DNA of 64,000 bases from Murinocardiopsis flavida (GCF_003014485.1 NZ_PYGA01000015.1:144284-208283), one strand, 5' to 3'; numbered from the stretch's first letter, positions 9,049-17,748 are shown. Notes: generated by a model from the letters alone, not told the origin. Numbers and translations: made by a program.

Positions 9049-9756
9049 ATGAAGATCCTCATCGTTCTCACCTCGCACGGCGAACTCGGCACCACCGGCC
9101 GCAAGACCGGCTTCTGGCTGGAGGAACTCGCCGCCCCCTACTACCGCTTCAAGGACGCCGGCGCCGAAGTCGTCCTCGCCTCCCCCAAGGGCGGCAGGCC
9201 GCCCCTGGACCCCAAGAGCAACGAGCCCACCTTCCAGACCGACGAGACCCACCGCTTCGAGGCCGACCCCGAGGCCATGGCCGCCCTCGCCCACACCGTC
9301 CGCCTCGACTCCGTCTCCGCCGACGACTTCGACACCGTCTTCTACCCCGGCGGCCACGGCCCCCTGTGGGACCTGGCCGAAGACCCCGCCTCCGTCCGGC
9401 TCATCGAGACCGTCCAGCGCGCGGGCAAGCCCCTCGCCCTGGTCTGCCACGCCCCCGGCACCCTGCGCCACGCCACCAACTCCGACGGCACACCCCTCGT
9501 CCGGGGCCGGAAGGTCACCGGCTTCACCAACGGGGAAGAGGCCGCCGTCGGCCTGACCGGCATCGTCCCCTTCCTCGTCGAGGACGAACTCAAGCGGCTC
9601 GGCGCCGACTACTCCAAGACCGATGACTGGCAGCCCTACGTCGTCGTCGACGGACTCCTCATCACCGGCCAGAGCCCCGCCTCCTCCGGCCCCGCCGCCG
9701 ACGCCCTACTCACCCTCCTCACGCTCCGCACCCAGGTCGACGAGGCCCGCGCATAG
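9049..9756 (+). CDS. DJ-1/PfpI superfamily protein, Hsp31/glyoxalase III-like
   Basis: This 235-residue class I glutamine-amidotransferase-like protein is of the Hsp31 type. Glu in GFWLEELAAPY (near residue 25) and the nucleophile-elbow cysteine with following histidine in ALVCHAPG (near 134) form the expected catalytic set. FYPGGHGPLWDL near 98 is the family oxyanion block. Relatives convert methylglyoxal to lactate without a cofactor or act as protein deglycases. Its promoter holds the same operator as the NemR-like regulator just upstream. E. coli NemR likewise controls a glyoxalase gene, which fits aldehyde detoxification. Confidence 0.85.
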   Translation: MKILIVLTSHGELGTTGRKTGFWLEELAAPYYRFKDAGAEVVLASPKGGRPPLDPKSNEPTFQTDETHRFEADPEAMAALAHTVRLDSVSADDFDTVFYPGGHGPLWDLAEDPASVRLIETVQRAGKPLALVCHAPGTLRHATNSDGTPLVRGRKVTGFTNGEEAAVGLTGIVPFLVEDELKRLGADYSKTDDWQPYVVVDGLLITGQSPASSGPAADALLTLLTLRTQVDEARA

Positions 9757-9893
9757 CGGGCGCCCCAATGAGCACTATCGGGCGCACTGACGAGTGACCC
9801 CGCGGGGCCGAGCGCCTGCGGCCCCGGCCCCGCGGCCTCTCCGGGAGATCCTCGACCGCCCCGCCATCGCGACGGCGATCGCCGACCGGAACG

Positions 9894-9924
9894 GATGCCC
9901 ATCTCCGAATCGGAGATGGGCATC
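9894..9924. terminator. Perfect inverted repeat between convergent genes
   Basis: Bases 9894-9908 and 9910-9924 are exact reverse complements (15 bp per arm, one central base; core CATCTCCGAATCGGAGATG). It lies between the DJ-1-like gene and the end of dnaB, which converge, so it is best read as a bidirectional terminator. Confidence 0.65.
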
Positions 9925-9935
9925 CCGGCGCTTCA

Positions 9936-12530
9936 CTATCCGGGCGCCATGTCGACAAATCGGCTGTAGTGGCCCTGGAACGCCACGGTCACAGTGGCGG
10001 TGGGACCGTTGCGGTGCTTGGCGACGATGAGGTCGGCCTCGCCCGCCCGCGGCGACTCCTTCTCATGGACGTCCTCGCGGTACAGCAGGATGACCATGTC
10101 GGCATCTTGCTCGATGCTGCCCGATTCGCGTAGATCGCTAACTTGGGGCTTTTTGTCCGTTCTCTGCTCCGGACCACGGTTGAGCTGGGACAACGCGATG
10201 ACCGGGACCTCAAGCTCCTTCGCGAGGAGCTTGAGCGACCGCGAGAACTCCGACACCTCCTGCTGGCGGCTCTCGACCCGGCTGCCCGACGACATCAGCT
10301 GGAGGTAGTCGACCACCACGAGCTTGAGGTCGTGCTGCTGCTTGAGGCGGCGGCACTTCGCCCGGATCTCCATCATCGACATGTTCGGGGAGTCGTCGAT
10401 GAACAGCGGCGCGCTGGCGACCTCGCCCATGCGTCGCGCCAACCGGGTCCAGTCGTCGTCGGTCATGAGCCCGGACCGCATGGTGTGCAGCGGCACCCGC
10501 GCCTCGGCGGAGAGCAACCGCATGACGATCTCGTTGCGCCCCATCTCCAGGCTGAAGAAAACGCTGGTCAGCTGATGCTTGATCGACGCGGCCCGCGCAA
10601 AATCCAGGGCGAGGGTCGAATTGTGCGTGGGGATCATCGACCGGCCGGCGAGGTAGAGGTGATCCGGATGGTCGACTTGGACGCACCGAACCGGGACACT
10701 CCGCACCGGACGCACGTCGGTGATGAAGCGCGCCCCGACACGGGGATAGTTCCTGTCCCCCCGCTCCTTGTGAGCCGACTTCTTGCGTTCGAGGCGGAAG
10801 ACCTCATCGGGGGTGCTGAATGTGACGACGTAGCAGGTGGACGATGCCTCTGACCGGCCGTTGACCCGCTTGAGCGAGGTACCGCACCGATAACCGAGGC
10901 TGTGGACCAACTCGCGAAAACCCTCGGCGAGCGCCTTGCTCGTAACAGCGAACTGGACAGCGCCCGTTCGGGTGACCGTCCCGTCGGTGTCGAGCAGCCC
11001 GGCGAGGAGCGCACGGCGTTGCCGCAAGGAGCCGCGCAGGTACTCCTCAGGGATGTGCTTGTCACCGAGGACACCGATCTTGCGCAGGACCGCGGTCACG
11101 GTTCCGTGGTCGGTGATGCATTCGCGGCAACGGCTTTGCCCGAAGCAGCGCTTGCCGCAATCGACGCAGGTGGCGTGCGCGACCGGCGCGGAGACGAAGC
11201 GCGCCTTACCGCCGCAGGACTGCCCGCACGTCCGCACGTGCGGGAGTTTCGGGACGAAGGACCGGCCGCAGACGACGCAGGGGCGTTCGACGGGACCGCT
11301 TCCGGCAGGGAAGCAGACCCCGTAGGAGATCGTCGCATTGCCGACCGGTCGGACGACGAACCCCTCCGCCTCCAGGTACATGACGATCTCGGGGTCGGCG
11401 GTGGTGATCCGCGCACCCGCCGAGTGCCCATCGCCCAGCCACGCCCCCAGCAGATACGGCGAAAGGGGCAGGTCCTGCTCTGGAAGGTCGAGCGGTGCCG
11501 CGTTGCGCACCGAATGGTTCAGCCGCCGGTCGGCTGTCGCGCAGCGAAGGGTCTCGGCGATCTGGCGGGTGGTCCGCACCTCGGCAACCGCCCTGGGCCG
11601 GTCGGATCGGCGAGCCCGCACCTCCTGGGCGGCGCGCCGCGAGGCACGGGTGTCGGTGCGCCATTGGTGCTCGCCGTCGGCGACGATCGTGCTGCCGTCG
11701 TCGAACGTCACCTCGAAGCAGTCGCGGTCGGCCATAACGGCGGTCGATGCGACGACGCGGGTGGGCGTCCCGTCGGCGGAGAGGAGCGTGTCGCCGGTCC
11801 GGACCTCTCCCATGGTGGTCCACCCGCCCGGGGTCGGAAGAGGGGTGTCGAGGGCCAGCGCCTTGCCCACAGCGGGTCTCGCGGCGATGATGACCATTTG
11901 GCCGGGGTGGAGGCCGTTGGAGAGGGCGTCGAAGTCGGTGAAGCCGGTGGGGACACCGGTCATGGAGCCGTCGTGCGCGGAGATGGCCTCGATCTCGTCG
12001 AGGGCGCCCGGCATGATCTCGCTGAGCGGGAGGTAGTCCTCGCCGGTGCGCTTCTCGGCGACCCGGTAGACCTCGGCCTGGGCGCGGTCGACGAGGTCGT
12101 CGACCTCGCCGTCGCCGGCGTAGCCGATCTGGGCGATGCGGGTGCCGACCTCCACCAGGCGGCGCAGCACGGCGCGGTCGGCGACGATGCGCGCGTAATA
12201 TCCGGCGTTGGCGGCGGTGGGCACGGCCTCGGTGAGGGTGTGCAGGTACGGTGCGCCGCCGATGCGGGTGATCTCGCCGCGCTTGGTGAGCTCGGCGTTC
12301 ACCGAGACCGCGTCGACGGGTTCGCCGCGGGAGAACAGGTCGACGACGGTGTCGTAGACGGTCTGGTGCGCCGGCCGGTGGAAGTCGGCGGACCTGACGA
12401 TCTCGACGACCTGGGTGATGGCCTCCTTGGAGAGCAGCATGCCGCCGAGGACGCACTGCTCGGCCATGATGTCGCTCGGCAGTGCGCGTTCGAAGCCGCC
12501 CTCCCCGGGCGGCGGTTCGCCCACGCTCAC
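9936..12530 (-). CDS. dnaB: Replicative DNA helicase DnaB with in-frame intein
   Basis: This 864-residue precursor yields a 450-residue hexameric helicase after splicing. The N-terminal DnaB domain covers residues ~17-120 (PSDIMAEQCVLGGML). The RecA-like domain is split inside Walker A: ARPAVGK ends the N-extein at residue 223 and STLALDFARAA opens the C-extein at 638. Downstream motifs are intact (Walker B-region LKLVVVDYLQLM, then VPVIALSQLNRG and SDLRESGSIEQDADMV). The GTG/ATG start at 12530 gives the family N-terminus. Activity depends on splicing because the P-loop is interrupted. Its promoter region holds consensus DnaA boxes. DciA, the probable loader, is encoded at 53761. Confidence 0.93.
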   Translation of the reverse strand: MSVGEPPPGEGGFERALPSDIMAEQCVLGGMLLSKEAITQVVEIVRSADFHRPAHQTVYDTVVDLFSRGEPVDAVSVNAELTKRGEITRIGGAPYLHTLTEAVPTAANAGYYARIVADRAVLRRLVEVGTRIAQIGYAGDGEVDDLVDRAQAEVYRVAEKRTGEDYLPLSEIMPGALDEIEAISAHDGSMTGVPTGFTDFDALSNGLHPGQMVIIAARPAVGKALALDTPLPTPGGWTTMGEVRTGDTLLSADGTPTRVVASTAVMADRDCFEVTFDDGSTIVADGEHQWRTDTRASRRAAQEVRARRSDRPRAVAEVRTTRQIAETLRCATADRRLNHSVRNAAPLDLPEQDLPLSPYLLGAWLGDGHSAGARITTADPEIVMYLEAEGFVVRPVGNATISYGVCFPAGSGPVERPCVVCGRSFVPKLPHVRTCGQSCGGKARFVSAPVAHATCVDCGKRCFGQSRCRECITDHGTVTAVLRKIGVLGDKHIPEEYLRGSLRQRRALLAGLLDTDGTVTRTGAVQFAVTSKALAEGFRELVHSLGYRCGTSLKRVNGRSEASSTCYVVTFSTPDEVFRLERKKSAHKERGDRNYPRVGARFITDVRPVRSVPVRCVQVDHPDHLYLAGRSMIPTHNSTLALDFARAASIKHQLTSVFFSLEMGRNEIVMRLLSAEARVPLHTMRSGLMTDDDWTRLARRMGEVASAPLFIDDSPNMSMMEIRAKCRRLKQQHDLKLVVVDYLQLMSSGSRVESRQQEVSEFSRSLKLLAKELEVPVIALSQLNRGPEQRTDKKPQVSDLRESGSIEQDADMVILLYREDVHEKESPRAGEADLIVAKHRNGPTATVTVAFQGHYSRFVDMAPG
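10620..11861 (-). mobile_element. Class 3 intein with LAGLIDADG homing endonuclease in DnaB
   Basis: This is a 414-residue insert, precursor residues 224-637. It begins with Ala (ALALDTPLPTPGGW), not Cys or Ser, and ends PTHN before Ser638. The class 3 WCT set is complete: Trp290 (GEHQW, block B), Cys616 (block F) and Thr635 (block G, PTHN), with His636-Asn637 for cyclisation. Both endonuclease motifs are present: YLLGAWLGDG (359-368) and LLAGLLDTDG (508-517), each with its acidic residue. Between them is a cysteine-rich insert (Cys418, 421, 435, 439, then 455, 458, 468, 471) that looks like two zinc knuckles. It is inserted at the P-loop, a well-known DnaB intein site. Splicing competence is inferred. 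Confidence 0.92.
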
Positions 12531-12856
12531 TGGTACTCCCCCCTGCGGGCCGCCAGATGACCCGGACTTGGATTCTCGTCACTCCCCGCGCGGTGCGCAA
12601 AGCGTCCTGTGGACAGACTTGGGGAGATCCTGTGGACGACTCGGGCGTTTCTGCGGACAACTTGTGCACAACACCTGTGGATAACTTTCGACCTATCCCC
12701 TTGCAACCGATTTGACCTGCAAAAACTCTGTCCACGACCTGTGTGGGAAAGAAAGTTCTCACCCGGGTTTCCACAAGTTATCCACAGGATCGCCTGCCGT
12801 CGGTGGATAACCCTACTGCTTTCAGTCGAACATCCGTACGCTAATGTGGCAAGGTC
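12531..12856. promoter_or_regulatory. Divergent promoter region of dnaB and MATE gene with DnaA boxes
   Basis: This 326-base gap holds two perfect DnaA 9-mers in opposite orientation, TGTGGATAA at 12676-12684 and TTATCCACA at 12778-12786, plus GGTGGATAA at 12802-12810 with one mismatch. Several partial boxes (TGTGGAC-like) lie nearby. It is more AT-rich than its neighbours. It must hold the promoters of both flanking genes; I could not fix -10/-35 pairs with confidence. Confidence 0.65.
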
Positions 12857-14236
12857 ATGCGCAAACTTCTGTCCGCCCCGCCGTTCCGCCATGTCCGCGA
12901 CGCCGAGATCTTCCGGCTCGCCGTCCCGACCTTCTTCGCACTCATCTCCGAGCCGTTGTTCCTGCTCACCGACTCTGCGGTGGTGGGTCGGCTCGGCACC
13001 GCGGAACTCGCCGGCCTCGGGGTGGCCAGCCAGGTCCTGCTGACCTTCGCCAGCCTGTGCATCTTCCTCGCCTACGGCACGACCTCCGCCGTGGCCCGCC
13101 GGTTCGGCGCCGGCGACATCCCCGCCGGCATCCGCCACGGCGTCGACGGCCTCTGGCTCGCCCTGCTCATCGGCATCGGGGTCATCGCGGTCTTCCTGCC
13201 GCTGGCACCCTGGCTGATCCAATCGCTCGGCGCCTCCGACACAGCGGCACCGCACGCCCTCACCTACCTGCGCATCAGCCTGCTCAGCACCCCCGCGCTC
13301 CTCATCACCATGGCCGGCACCGGTGTCCTGCGCGGCCTCCAGGACGCCCGCTCCCCGCTGCTGGTCGCGCTCGGCGCCAACCTCGCCAACATCGTGCTGT
13401 GCGTCACCTTCGTGTTCGGGTTCGGCTGGGGCATCGCCGGGTCGGCATGGTCCACCGTAGCGGCGCAGACCGCCGGGGCGGCCGTCTACATCGTGGTGGT
13501 CGGCCGCGCCGCCCGGCGCAACGGGGTCGCCATCGCCCCCAGTTCCGCCGGGCTCCGGGCCACGGCGAGCGCCGGGTTCGCGCTGTTCGTGCGCACCGTC
13601 TCGATGCGGATCGTGCTGATCGTCACCACCGCCGTCGCGGCGCGGCTCGGCGACACCGAGGTCGCGGCGCACCATGTGGCCTTCCAGCTCTGGACCCTCC
13701 TCGTGTTCGCCATGGACGCCATCGCCATCGCCGGGCAGTCCATCATCGGCCGCTACCTGGGGGCCGGCGACGCACCGGGCGCCCGCGCGATCACCCGCCG
13801 CATGGTCGAGTGGGGCGTCCTGAGTGGCGTCGCCTTCCTGCTGCTGGTGCTCGCGGTGCGCCCGTTCGCCGCGCTGCCGTTCACCACCGATCCCGAGGTC
13901 GGCGCGCTGATCTTCGCCGTGCTGATCATCGTCGCGCTGCTCCAGCCGCTCAGCGGGGTGGTCATGGTGCTCGACGGCATCCTCATGGGCGCCGGCGACC
14001 AGCGCTACCTCGCCTGGGCCGGGGTGTGGACGATGCTCGCGTTCCTGCCGTGCGCCCTGCTGGTGCTGTGGGCCACCCCGCAGGGTTCCCCGTACGGACT
14101 GCCGGCCCTGTGGCTGGCGTACGGGGTGTGGATCGCCGCCCGCGGCATCACCCTCGCCCTGCGCGCCCGGGGCGGCGCGTGGCTGGTCACGGGGGCCGCC
14201 GGCCCGGGCGACCGCGAGCGTCAGCGCTCCGACTGA
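12857..14236 (+). CDS. MATE-family efflux transporter (DinF-like)
   Basis: This 459-residue integral membrane protein has about 12 hydrophobic segments in two MatE repeats. The first repeat opens with FRLAVPTFFALISEPLFLLTD followed by VVGRLGTAELAGLGVA, the characteristic MATE start. The second opens near residue 240 with MRIVLIVTTAVAARLG. MATE pumps exchange cations (Na+ or H+) for drugs or metabolites. DinF-like members occur in many actinobacteria with no assigned substrate. A weak AAGG precedes the ATG. It is divergent from dnaB and shares its DnaA-box-bearing upstream region. Confidence 0.88.
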   Translation: MRKLLSAPPFRHVRDAEIFRLAVPTFFALISEPLFLLTDSAVVGRLGTAELAGLGVASQVLLTFASLCIFLAYGTTSAVARRFGAGDIPAGIRHGVDGLWLALLIGIGVIAVFLPLAPWLIQSLGASDTAAPHALTYLRISLLSTPALLITMAGTGVLRGLQDARSPLLVALGANLANIVLCVTFVFGFGWGIAGSAWSTVAAQTAGAAVYIVVVGRAARRNGVAIAPSSAGLRATASAGFALFVRTVSMRIVLIVTTAVAARLGDTEVAAHHVAFQLWTLLVFAMDAIAIAGQSIIGRYLGAGDAPGARAITRRMVEWGVLSGVAFLLLVLAVRPFAALPFTTDPEVGALIFAVLIIVALLQPLSGVVMVLDGILMGAGDQRYLAWAGVWTMLAFLPCALLVLWATPQGSPYGLPALWLAYGVWIAARGITLALRARGGAWLVTGAAGPGDRERQRSD

Positions 14237-14291
14237 TCCCGCCGGGCTCCGTCGGGCTCCACGCCGGTGGTCCTGCCGCACGCCCTTGCGG

Positions 14292-14348
14292 CGAGCGTGC
14301 GCGAACGGGCCCCTCGACCGAGTCGAGGGGCCCGTTCGCGCACGCTCG
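14292..14348. terminator. Very long perfect hairpin between convergent genes
   Basis: Bases 14292-14317 and 14323-14348 form a perfect 26-bp stem with a 5-base loop (CCGAG); the apical part is GGGCCCCTCGA / TCGAGGGGCCC. It separates the MATE gene from the convergent amidase gene and should terminate in both directions. Confidence 0.7.
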
Positions 14349-14359
14349 GCGGCGTGCCG

Positions 14360-15193
14360 CTACAGCGAAGGGTCGGCGTCGCCGAAGGCGGGGCCGTGGT
14401 AGTAGTCCGTCGTGCGCTCGTCCATCGGCACCTCGGGGTAGGTCGGCAGGTGCTCCTTCGGCACCTCGTCGTAGCCGAGCTGCTCCAGGCGGACCTCCAG
14501 GCGGGCCATCCGCGCGCCGACATCGGACCGCAGCTTCGGCAGCAGCGAGTAGAGCTTGTCGCCGGGGCAGCTGGTCTTGTTGTAGTCGCGGTGCCCGACG
14601 ATCGCCTTGGCGGGGTTGAGCCCGTACGCGGCGCACAGCCAGGCGCACGTCTCGACGAGGGCGCTCAGCAGTGCCGTGGGCGGCCCGGCGGAGGTGTAGG
14701 TGCCCTCGCTCTCGATGCCGATGGTGTGCGCGTTGTGGTTCGCCACGTGCGCGCCGACGACGTGCCTGCCGCCGCGGATGGCCGCGAGGGAGCCGTTGCG
14801 CCCCTCCATGACGTGGCCGCCGCGGCTGATGGTGAGCTGCTGGCCGGTGTCATCCCACTTGTTGCTGTCCATGTGGTAGCGCTGAATCGAGCGCGACAGC
14901 GCGAAGGCGTGGTTCTTGGACCGGTCGCCGCTGTTGGCGGTGGCCGTGTGGTGGATGATGATGTGATCCGGGCCCTTGCCGAGCACCTGTGCGGCCTGTT
15001 TCGGCTTCCTGGCCTTCCAGTCGCCGCGCTTGTAGACGGTCCCCGACAGTGTTGCGGCCATGGCACTGGTGGGGCCGCCGAGATCGGCGGCCCCACCGAG
15101 CAGAACACCGCCCGCCACAAAAGCGGCGCCGCGTAATGCGTTCCTGCGTGACATGCCCTCCTGCGACCGAAGGCGGTGCTGGTGAATGGACAT
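14360..15193 (-). CDS. Tat-exported N-acetylmuramoyl-L-alanine amidase (PGRP/Amidase_2 fold)
   Basis: This 277-residue secreted enzyme probably cleaves the bond between MurNAc and the stem peptide. The Tat signal is near residue 15 (SRRNALRGAAFVAGGVLLGG). The zinc ligands of catalytic PGRPs are present: His81 in IIIHHTA, His201 in GHRDYN and Cys209 in SCPG. The segment GQQLTISRGGHVMEGR is typical of actinobacterial PGRP amidases. The C-terminal ~50 residues are Tyr/Pro-rich without a known domain. Start has AAGGGA upstream. A paralogue lies next to it (15383-16210). It may act in wall remodelling or against competitors; which one is open. Confidence 0.87.
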   Translation of the reverse strand: MSIHQHRLRSQEGMSRRNALRGAAFVAGGVLLGGAADLGGPTSAMAATLSGTVYKRGDWKARKPKQAAQVLGKGPDHIIIHHTATANSGDRSKNHAFALSRSIQRYHMDSNKWDDTGQQLTISRGGHVMEGRNGSLAAIRGGRHVVGAHVANHNAHTIGIESEGTYTSAGPPTALLSALVETCAWLCAAYGLNPAKAIVGHRDYNKTSCPGDKLYSLLPKLRSDVGARMARLEVRLEQLGYDEVPKEHLPTYPEVPMDERTTDYYHGPAFGDADPSL

Positions 15194-15318
15194 GCGGCAC
15201 TCATCCCTTTCGATGGAGTAACGGACCCATCGAAAACGATATGTGACTAATAGTAGTTATTGAATCACTCTAGGTGTGTCGGCGTGTCGCCGCACACGAT
15301 ATACCGGGACCGGCCTAC

Positions 15319-15358
15319 CGCAGGGGCGCGGCGTTCTCGGGAGCGCCGTACCCCTGCG
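15319..15358 (-). terminator. Hairpin after the second amidase gene
   Basis: CGCAGGGG at 15319-15326 pairs with CCCCTGCG at 15351-15358, and an inner GGCG/CGCC stem extends it. It lies 24 bases beyond the stop of the 15383 gene on the minus strand. Confidence 0.4.
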
Positions 15359-15382
15359 CGAGCGGGGAGCGATCGGTACCGG

Positions 15383-16210
15383 TCAGCGGCTGATGTCGTC
15401 GGGCCCGCGCGCCGGGCCGTGGTACAGCTCGCGCTTGGGCTCCTGCTTCGGGACAGCGGGATAGCCGGGACGGTGGTCGGCGGGCAGGCCGCGGCGCGCA
15501 CCTGGTGTAGTCCGCACACCGGAGGCCGCAAGGGAGTCGGCGACGGCGTTGCGGATATCGGGGAGCATCCCGTACAGGACGTCGCCCGGGCACTGGGTGG
15601 CGTTGAAGTCGCGGTGCCCGAGGATCGCGGCCTGCGGGTCGAGGGAGTAGGCGGTGCACAGCCAGGCGAGGGTCGCCACCAGGGAGTCGACCAGCGCCTT
15701 CGGCGGGGTGTCGGTGACGTAGATGCCTTCGTTCTCGATGCCGATGCAGTGGCCGTTGTGGTCGGCCACGTGCGTGCCGTAGCAGTGCTTGCCGTCGCGG
15801 ATGGCGGTGAGCGCCTTGTCGCGGCCCTCGACGACGTGCCCGCCCCTGCTGATCGTCAGCTGCTGGCCGGCGTCGATCCAGCCGTTGCTGTCCATGTGCA
15901 GGTTCTGGATGTCGCGGGAGATCTTGTACGCGTGCTCGACCGAGGTGTCGTCGCTGTTCCCGCCCGCGGTGTGGTGCACGATGATCGTGTCGGGCGGGGT
16001 GTCGAGCACCTGCACCGGGGACGACGGCGGGCGCGCGCCCCAATCGGCGCGGGTGTGCAGCTGCGGCTCGGGCGCCGCGGCGGCGGTGGTCGCGGTGCCG
16101 ATGGTGAACGCGCCGCCGAAGAGCACCGTCCCCGAGGTGAGCGCGGCCCCTCGGAAGACGTTTCTGCGGCTCGGACCTTGGTACGGCTGATGGGGATCTA
16201 CATCGGACAT
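15383..16210 (-). CDS. Tat-exported N-acetylmuramoyl-L-alanine amidase, tandem paralogue
   Basis: This 275-residue paralogue of the 14360 gene has the same plan: Tat motif SRRNVFRGAALTSGTVLFGG, mature start after TTAAAAP, then the PGRP amidase core. IIVHHTA, GHRDFN and QCPG supply the zinc-binding residues, and the GQQLTISRGGHVVEGR block is nearly identical to its neighbour. The cores align along their length, whereas signal peptides and C-terminal tails differ, which suggests an old duplication with functional drift. ATG at 16210 (AGAGGA 9 bases upstream) is preferred over a TTG nine bases further out. A separate promoter is likely since ~190 bases and a hairpin divide the copies. Confidence 0.87.
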   Translation of the reverse strand: MSDVDPHQPYQGPSRRNVFRGAALTSGTVLFGGAFTIGTATTAAAAPEPQLHTRADWGARPPSSPVQVLDTPPDTIIVHHTAGGNSDDTSVEHAYKISRDIQNLHMDSNGWIDAGQQLTISRGGHVVEGRDKALTAIRDGKHCYGTHVADHNGHCIGIENEGIYVTDTPPKALVDSLVATLAWLCTAYSLDPQAAILGHRDFNATQCPGDVLYGMLPDIRNAVADSLAASGVRTTPGARRGLPADHRPGYPAVPKQEPKRELYHGPARGPDDISR

Positions 16211-16329
16211 TGAACCCAATCCTCTCCATTCGCGCCTTTATGGCAAGTCACAAAGGAAACCACACGCGACCGAATGTGTTCAAAGGGTCACGCGCCGATT
16301 GAGACCGTCCGGAATCGGCCACAGCAAAA

Positions 16330-16357
16330 GGCCCCGCCCCCTTGCGGGGACGGGGCC
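16330..16357 (-). terminator. Terminator of the rpsF-ssb-rpsR-rplI operon
   Basis: GGCCCCG-CCCC and GGGG-A-CGGGGCC pair across a short loop (16330-16341 with 16346-16357), followed on the minus strand by CTTTTGC. It lies 17 bases past the rplI stop and is a near-classic rho-independent terminator. Confidence 0.75.
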
Positions 16358-16373
16358 GTGCTGCGGTCGGAGC

Positions 16374-16820
16374 CTAAGCCCCGACGACCTCGACCGCGAC
16401 AGTGGCCGTGACCTCGGGGTGCAGGCGAACCTGCACGTTGTGGTCGCCGATCGACTTGATCGGGTTGCCGATCTGCACCCGGCGCTTGTCGACCGCCGGG
16501 CCGCCCGAGTTCTTCACGGCGTCGGCGATGTCGGACGGGGTGACCGAACCGAACAGCCGGCCGCCGTTGCCCGCGCGCTGGGTCAGCCGCACCTTCAGCG
16601 AGCCGAGGCGGCCCGCGATCTGCTTGGCTTCGTCCAGGCTGCGGATGTCGCGCGCGGCGCGCGCACGGCGGATCGAGTCGATCTGCCGCTGGCCGCCACG
16701 CGTCCACCTGATGGCGAACCCGCGGGGCAGCAGGTAGTTGCGGCCGTAGCCGTCCTTCACCTCGACCACGTCACCGGGGTCGCCGAGGCCAATGACCTCG
16801 TGGGTCAGAATCAGCTTCAC
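16374..16820 (-). CDS. rplI: 50S ribosomal protein L9
   Basis: This is the 148-residue L9, the elongated protein that binds 23S rRNA at the base of the L1 stalk. The N-terminal RNA-binding block ([34 protein letters not shown]) is textbook. The central helix and the C-terminal domain with [17 protein letters not shown] are complete. It is last of four genes in rpsF-ssb-rpsR-rplI, 21 bases after rpsR, with a terminator just downstream. Confidence 0.96.
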   Translation of the reverse strand: MKLILTHEVIGLGDPGDVVEVKDGYGRNYLLPRGFAIRWTRGGQRQIDSIRRARAARDIRSLDEAKQIAGRLGSLKVRLTQRAGNGGRLFGSVTPSDIADAVKNSGGPAVDKRRVQIGNPIKSIGDHNVQVRLHPEVTATVAVEVVGA

Positions 16821-16841
16821 GATGAACCTCCCTCGGCGTCG

Positions 16842-17078
16842 TTAGCGAGCGGTGCTGGTGTAGGGGAGCAGCGCCATCTCACGCGCGGACTTGATCGCCG
16901 TGGCGACGTCGCGCTGGTGCTGCGTGCAGTTGCCCGACACTCGACGGGCACGGATCTTGCCGCGGTCGGAAATGAACTTCCGCAGCAGGGTCGTGTCCTT
17001 GTAGTCGATGTAGGACAGCTTTTCCTGACAGAACAGGCAAACCTTCTTCTTGGGCTTGCGTGCTGCCGGCTTCGCCAT
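16842..17078 (-). CDS. rpsR: 30S ribosomal protein S18, zinc-binding form
   Basis: This is the 78-residue S18, which pairs with S6 on the 30S platform. Cys14, Cys17, Cys51 and His54 (KVCLFCQEK and GNCTQHQR) form a likely zinc site, so this is the C+ type. Actinobacteria often carry a second, cysteine-free copy elsewhere that replaces it in zinc starvation; none is in this window. It lies between ssb and rplI in the conserved operon. Confidence 0.96.
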   Translation of the reverse strand: MAKPAARKPKKKVCLFCQEKLSYIDYKDTTLLRKFISDRGKIRARRVSGNCTQHQRDVATAIKSAREMALLPYTSTAR

Positions 17079-17157
17079 CGTGGTGCTCCTTTTGCAAGAG
17101 CCCCGGTGCTATCCGGGGATGGTCAATTCGGACAGATGTGCTGTGTTGCCGCGCCGA

Positions 17158-17748
17158 TCAGAACGGGGGTTCGTCGGAGAACCCGCCCCCGCCGCCGAAA
17201 CCGCCGCCCTGGTTGCCGCCGCCGGTGGCCCACGGGTCGTCGGCGGGCGGGCCGGAACGGCCACCCTGGCCGCCGCCGAAGCCGCCGCCCTGGTTGCCGT
17301 AACCGCCCTGGTTGCCGCCGCCCTGGCCGCCACCGAAACCGCCGCCCTGACCGCCGCCGAAGCCGCCTTGGCCGCCGCCCTGCCGCTGGGTCTTCGTCAC
17401 CTTCGCGGTGGCGCTGCGCAGCACGGGGCCGACCTCGTCGACGTCGATCTCGAAGACGGTGCGCTTCTCGCCCTCTTTGGTCTCGAACGACCGCTGCTTC
17501 AGCCGGCCCTGCACGATGACGCGCATGCCCCGCTGAAGGCTCTCGGCCACGTTCTCCGCGTACTGCCGCCAAACGGTGCAGGTGAGGAACAGCGATTCGC
17601 CGTCCTTCCAGTCACCGGCCTGCTTGTCGAAGATACGGGGGGTCGAGGCCACGCGGAAGTTCGCCACCGCGGCCCCGCTGGGCGTGAAGCGCAGCTCAGG
17701 GTCGTCGACGAGGTTGCCGACGAGCGTGATCTGTGTTTCGCCTGCCAT
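17158..17748 (-). CDS. ssb: Single-stranded DNA-binding protein
   Basis: This 196-residue SSB covers single-stranded DNA in replication and repair. The OB-fold spans residues 1-110 ([41 protein letters not shown]). A glycine/glutamine-rich linker of about 65 residues (GGG-GG-GGFGG repeats) leads to an acidic C-terminal tip FSDEPPF, the usual protein-docking tail. It sits between rpsF and rpsR, so it is the housekeeping copy. The repetitive DNA of the linker is codon-level glycine repetition, not a separate element. Confidence 0.95.
   Translation of the reverse strand: MAGETQITLVGNLVDDPELRFTPSGAAVANFRVASTPRIFDKQAGDWKDGESLFLTCTVWRQYAENVAESLQRGMRVIVQGRLKQRSFETKEGEKRTVFEIDVDEVGPVLRSATAKVTKTQRQGGGQGGFGGGQGGGFGGGQGGGNQGGYGNQGGGFGGGQGGRSGPPADDPWATGGGNQGGGFGGGGGFSDEPPF

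Noticed and set aside
16211..16373. Possible c-di-AMP (ydaO-type) riboswitch near the amidase or ponA genes
   Set aside because: Actinobacterial wall-hydrolase genes often carry one, but I could not trace its conserved GG-rich core or paired arms here; the leaders are also too short.
17158..17400. Repetitive DNA in the 3' part of ssb, briefly considered as a tandem repeat or CRISPR-like array
   Set aside because: It is the codon-level result of a Gly/Gln-rich SSB linker; there are no spacers and no regular unit.
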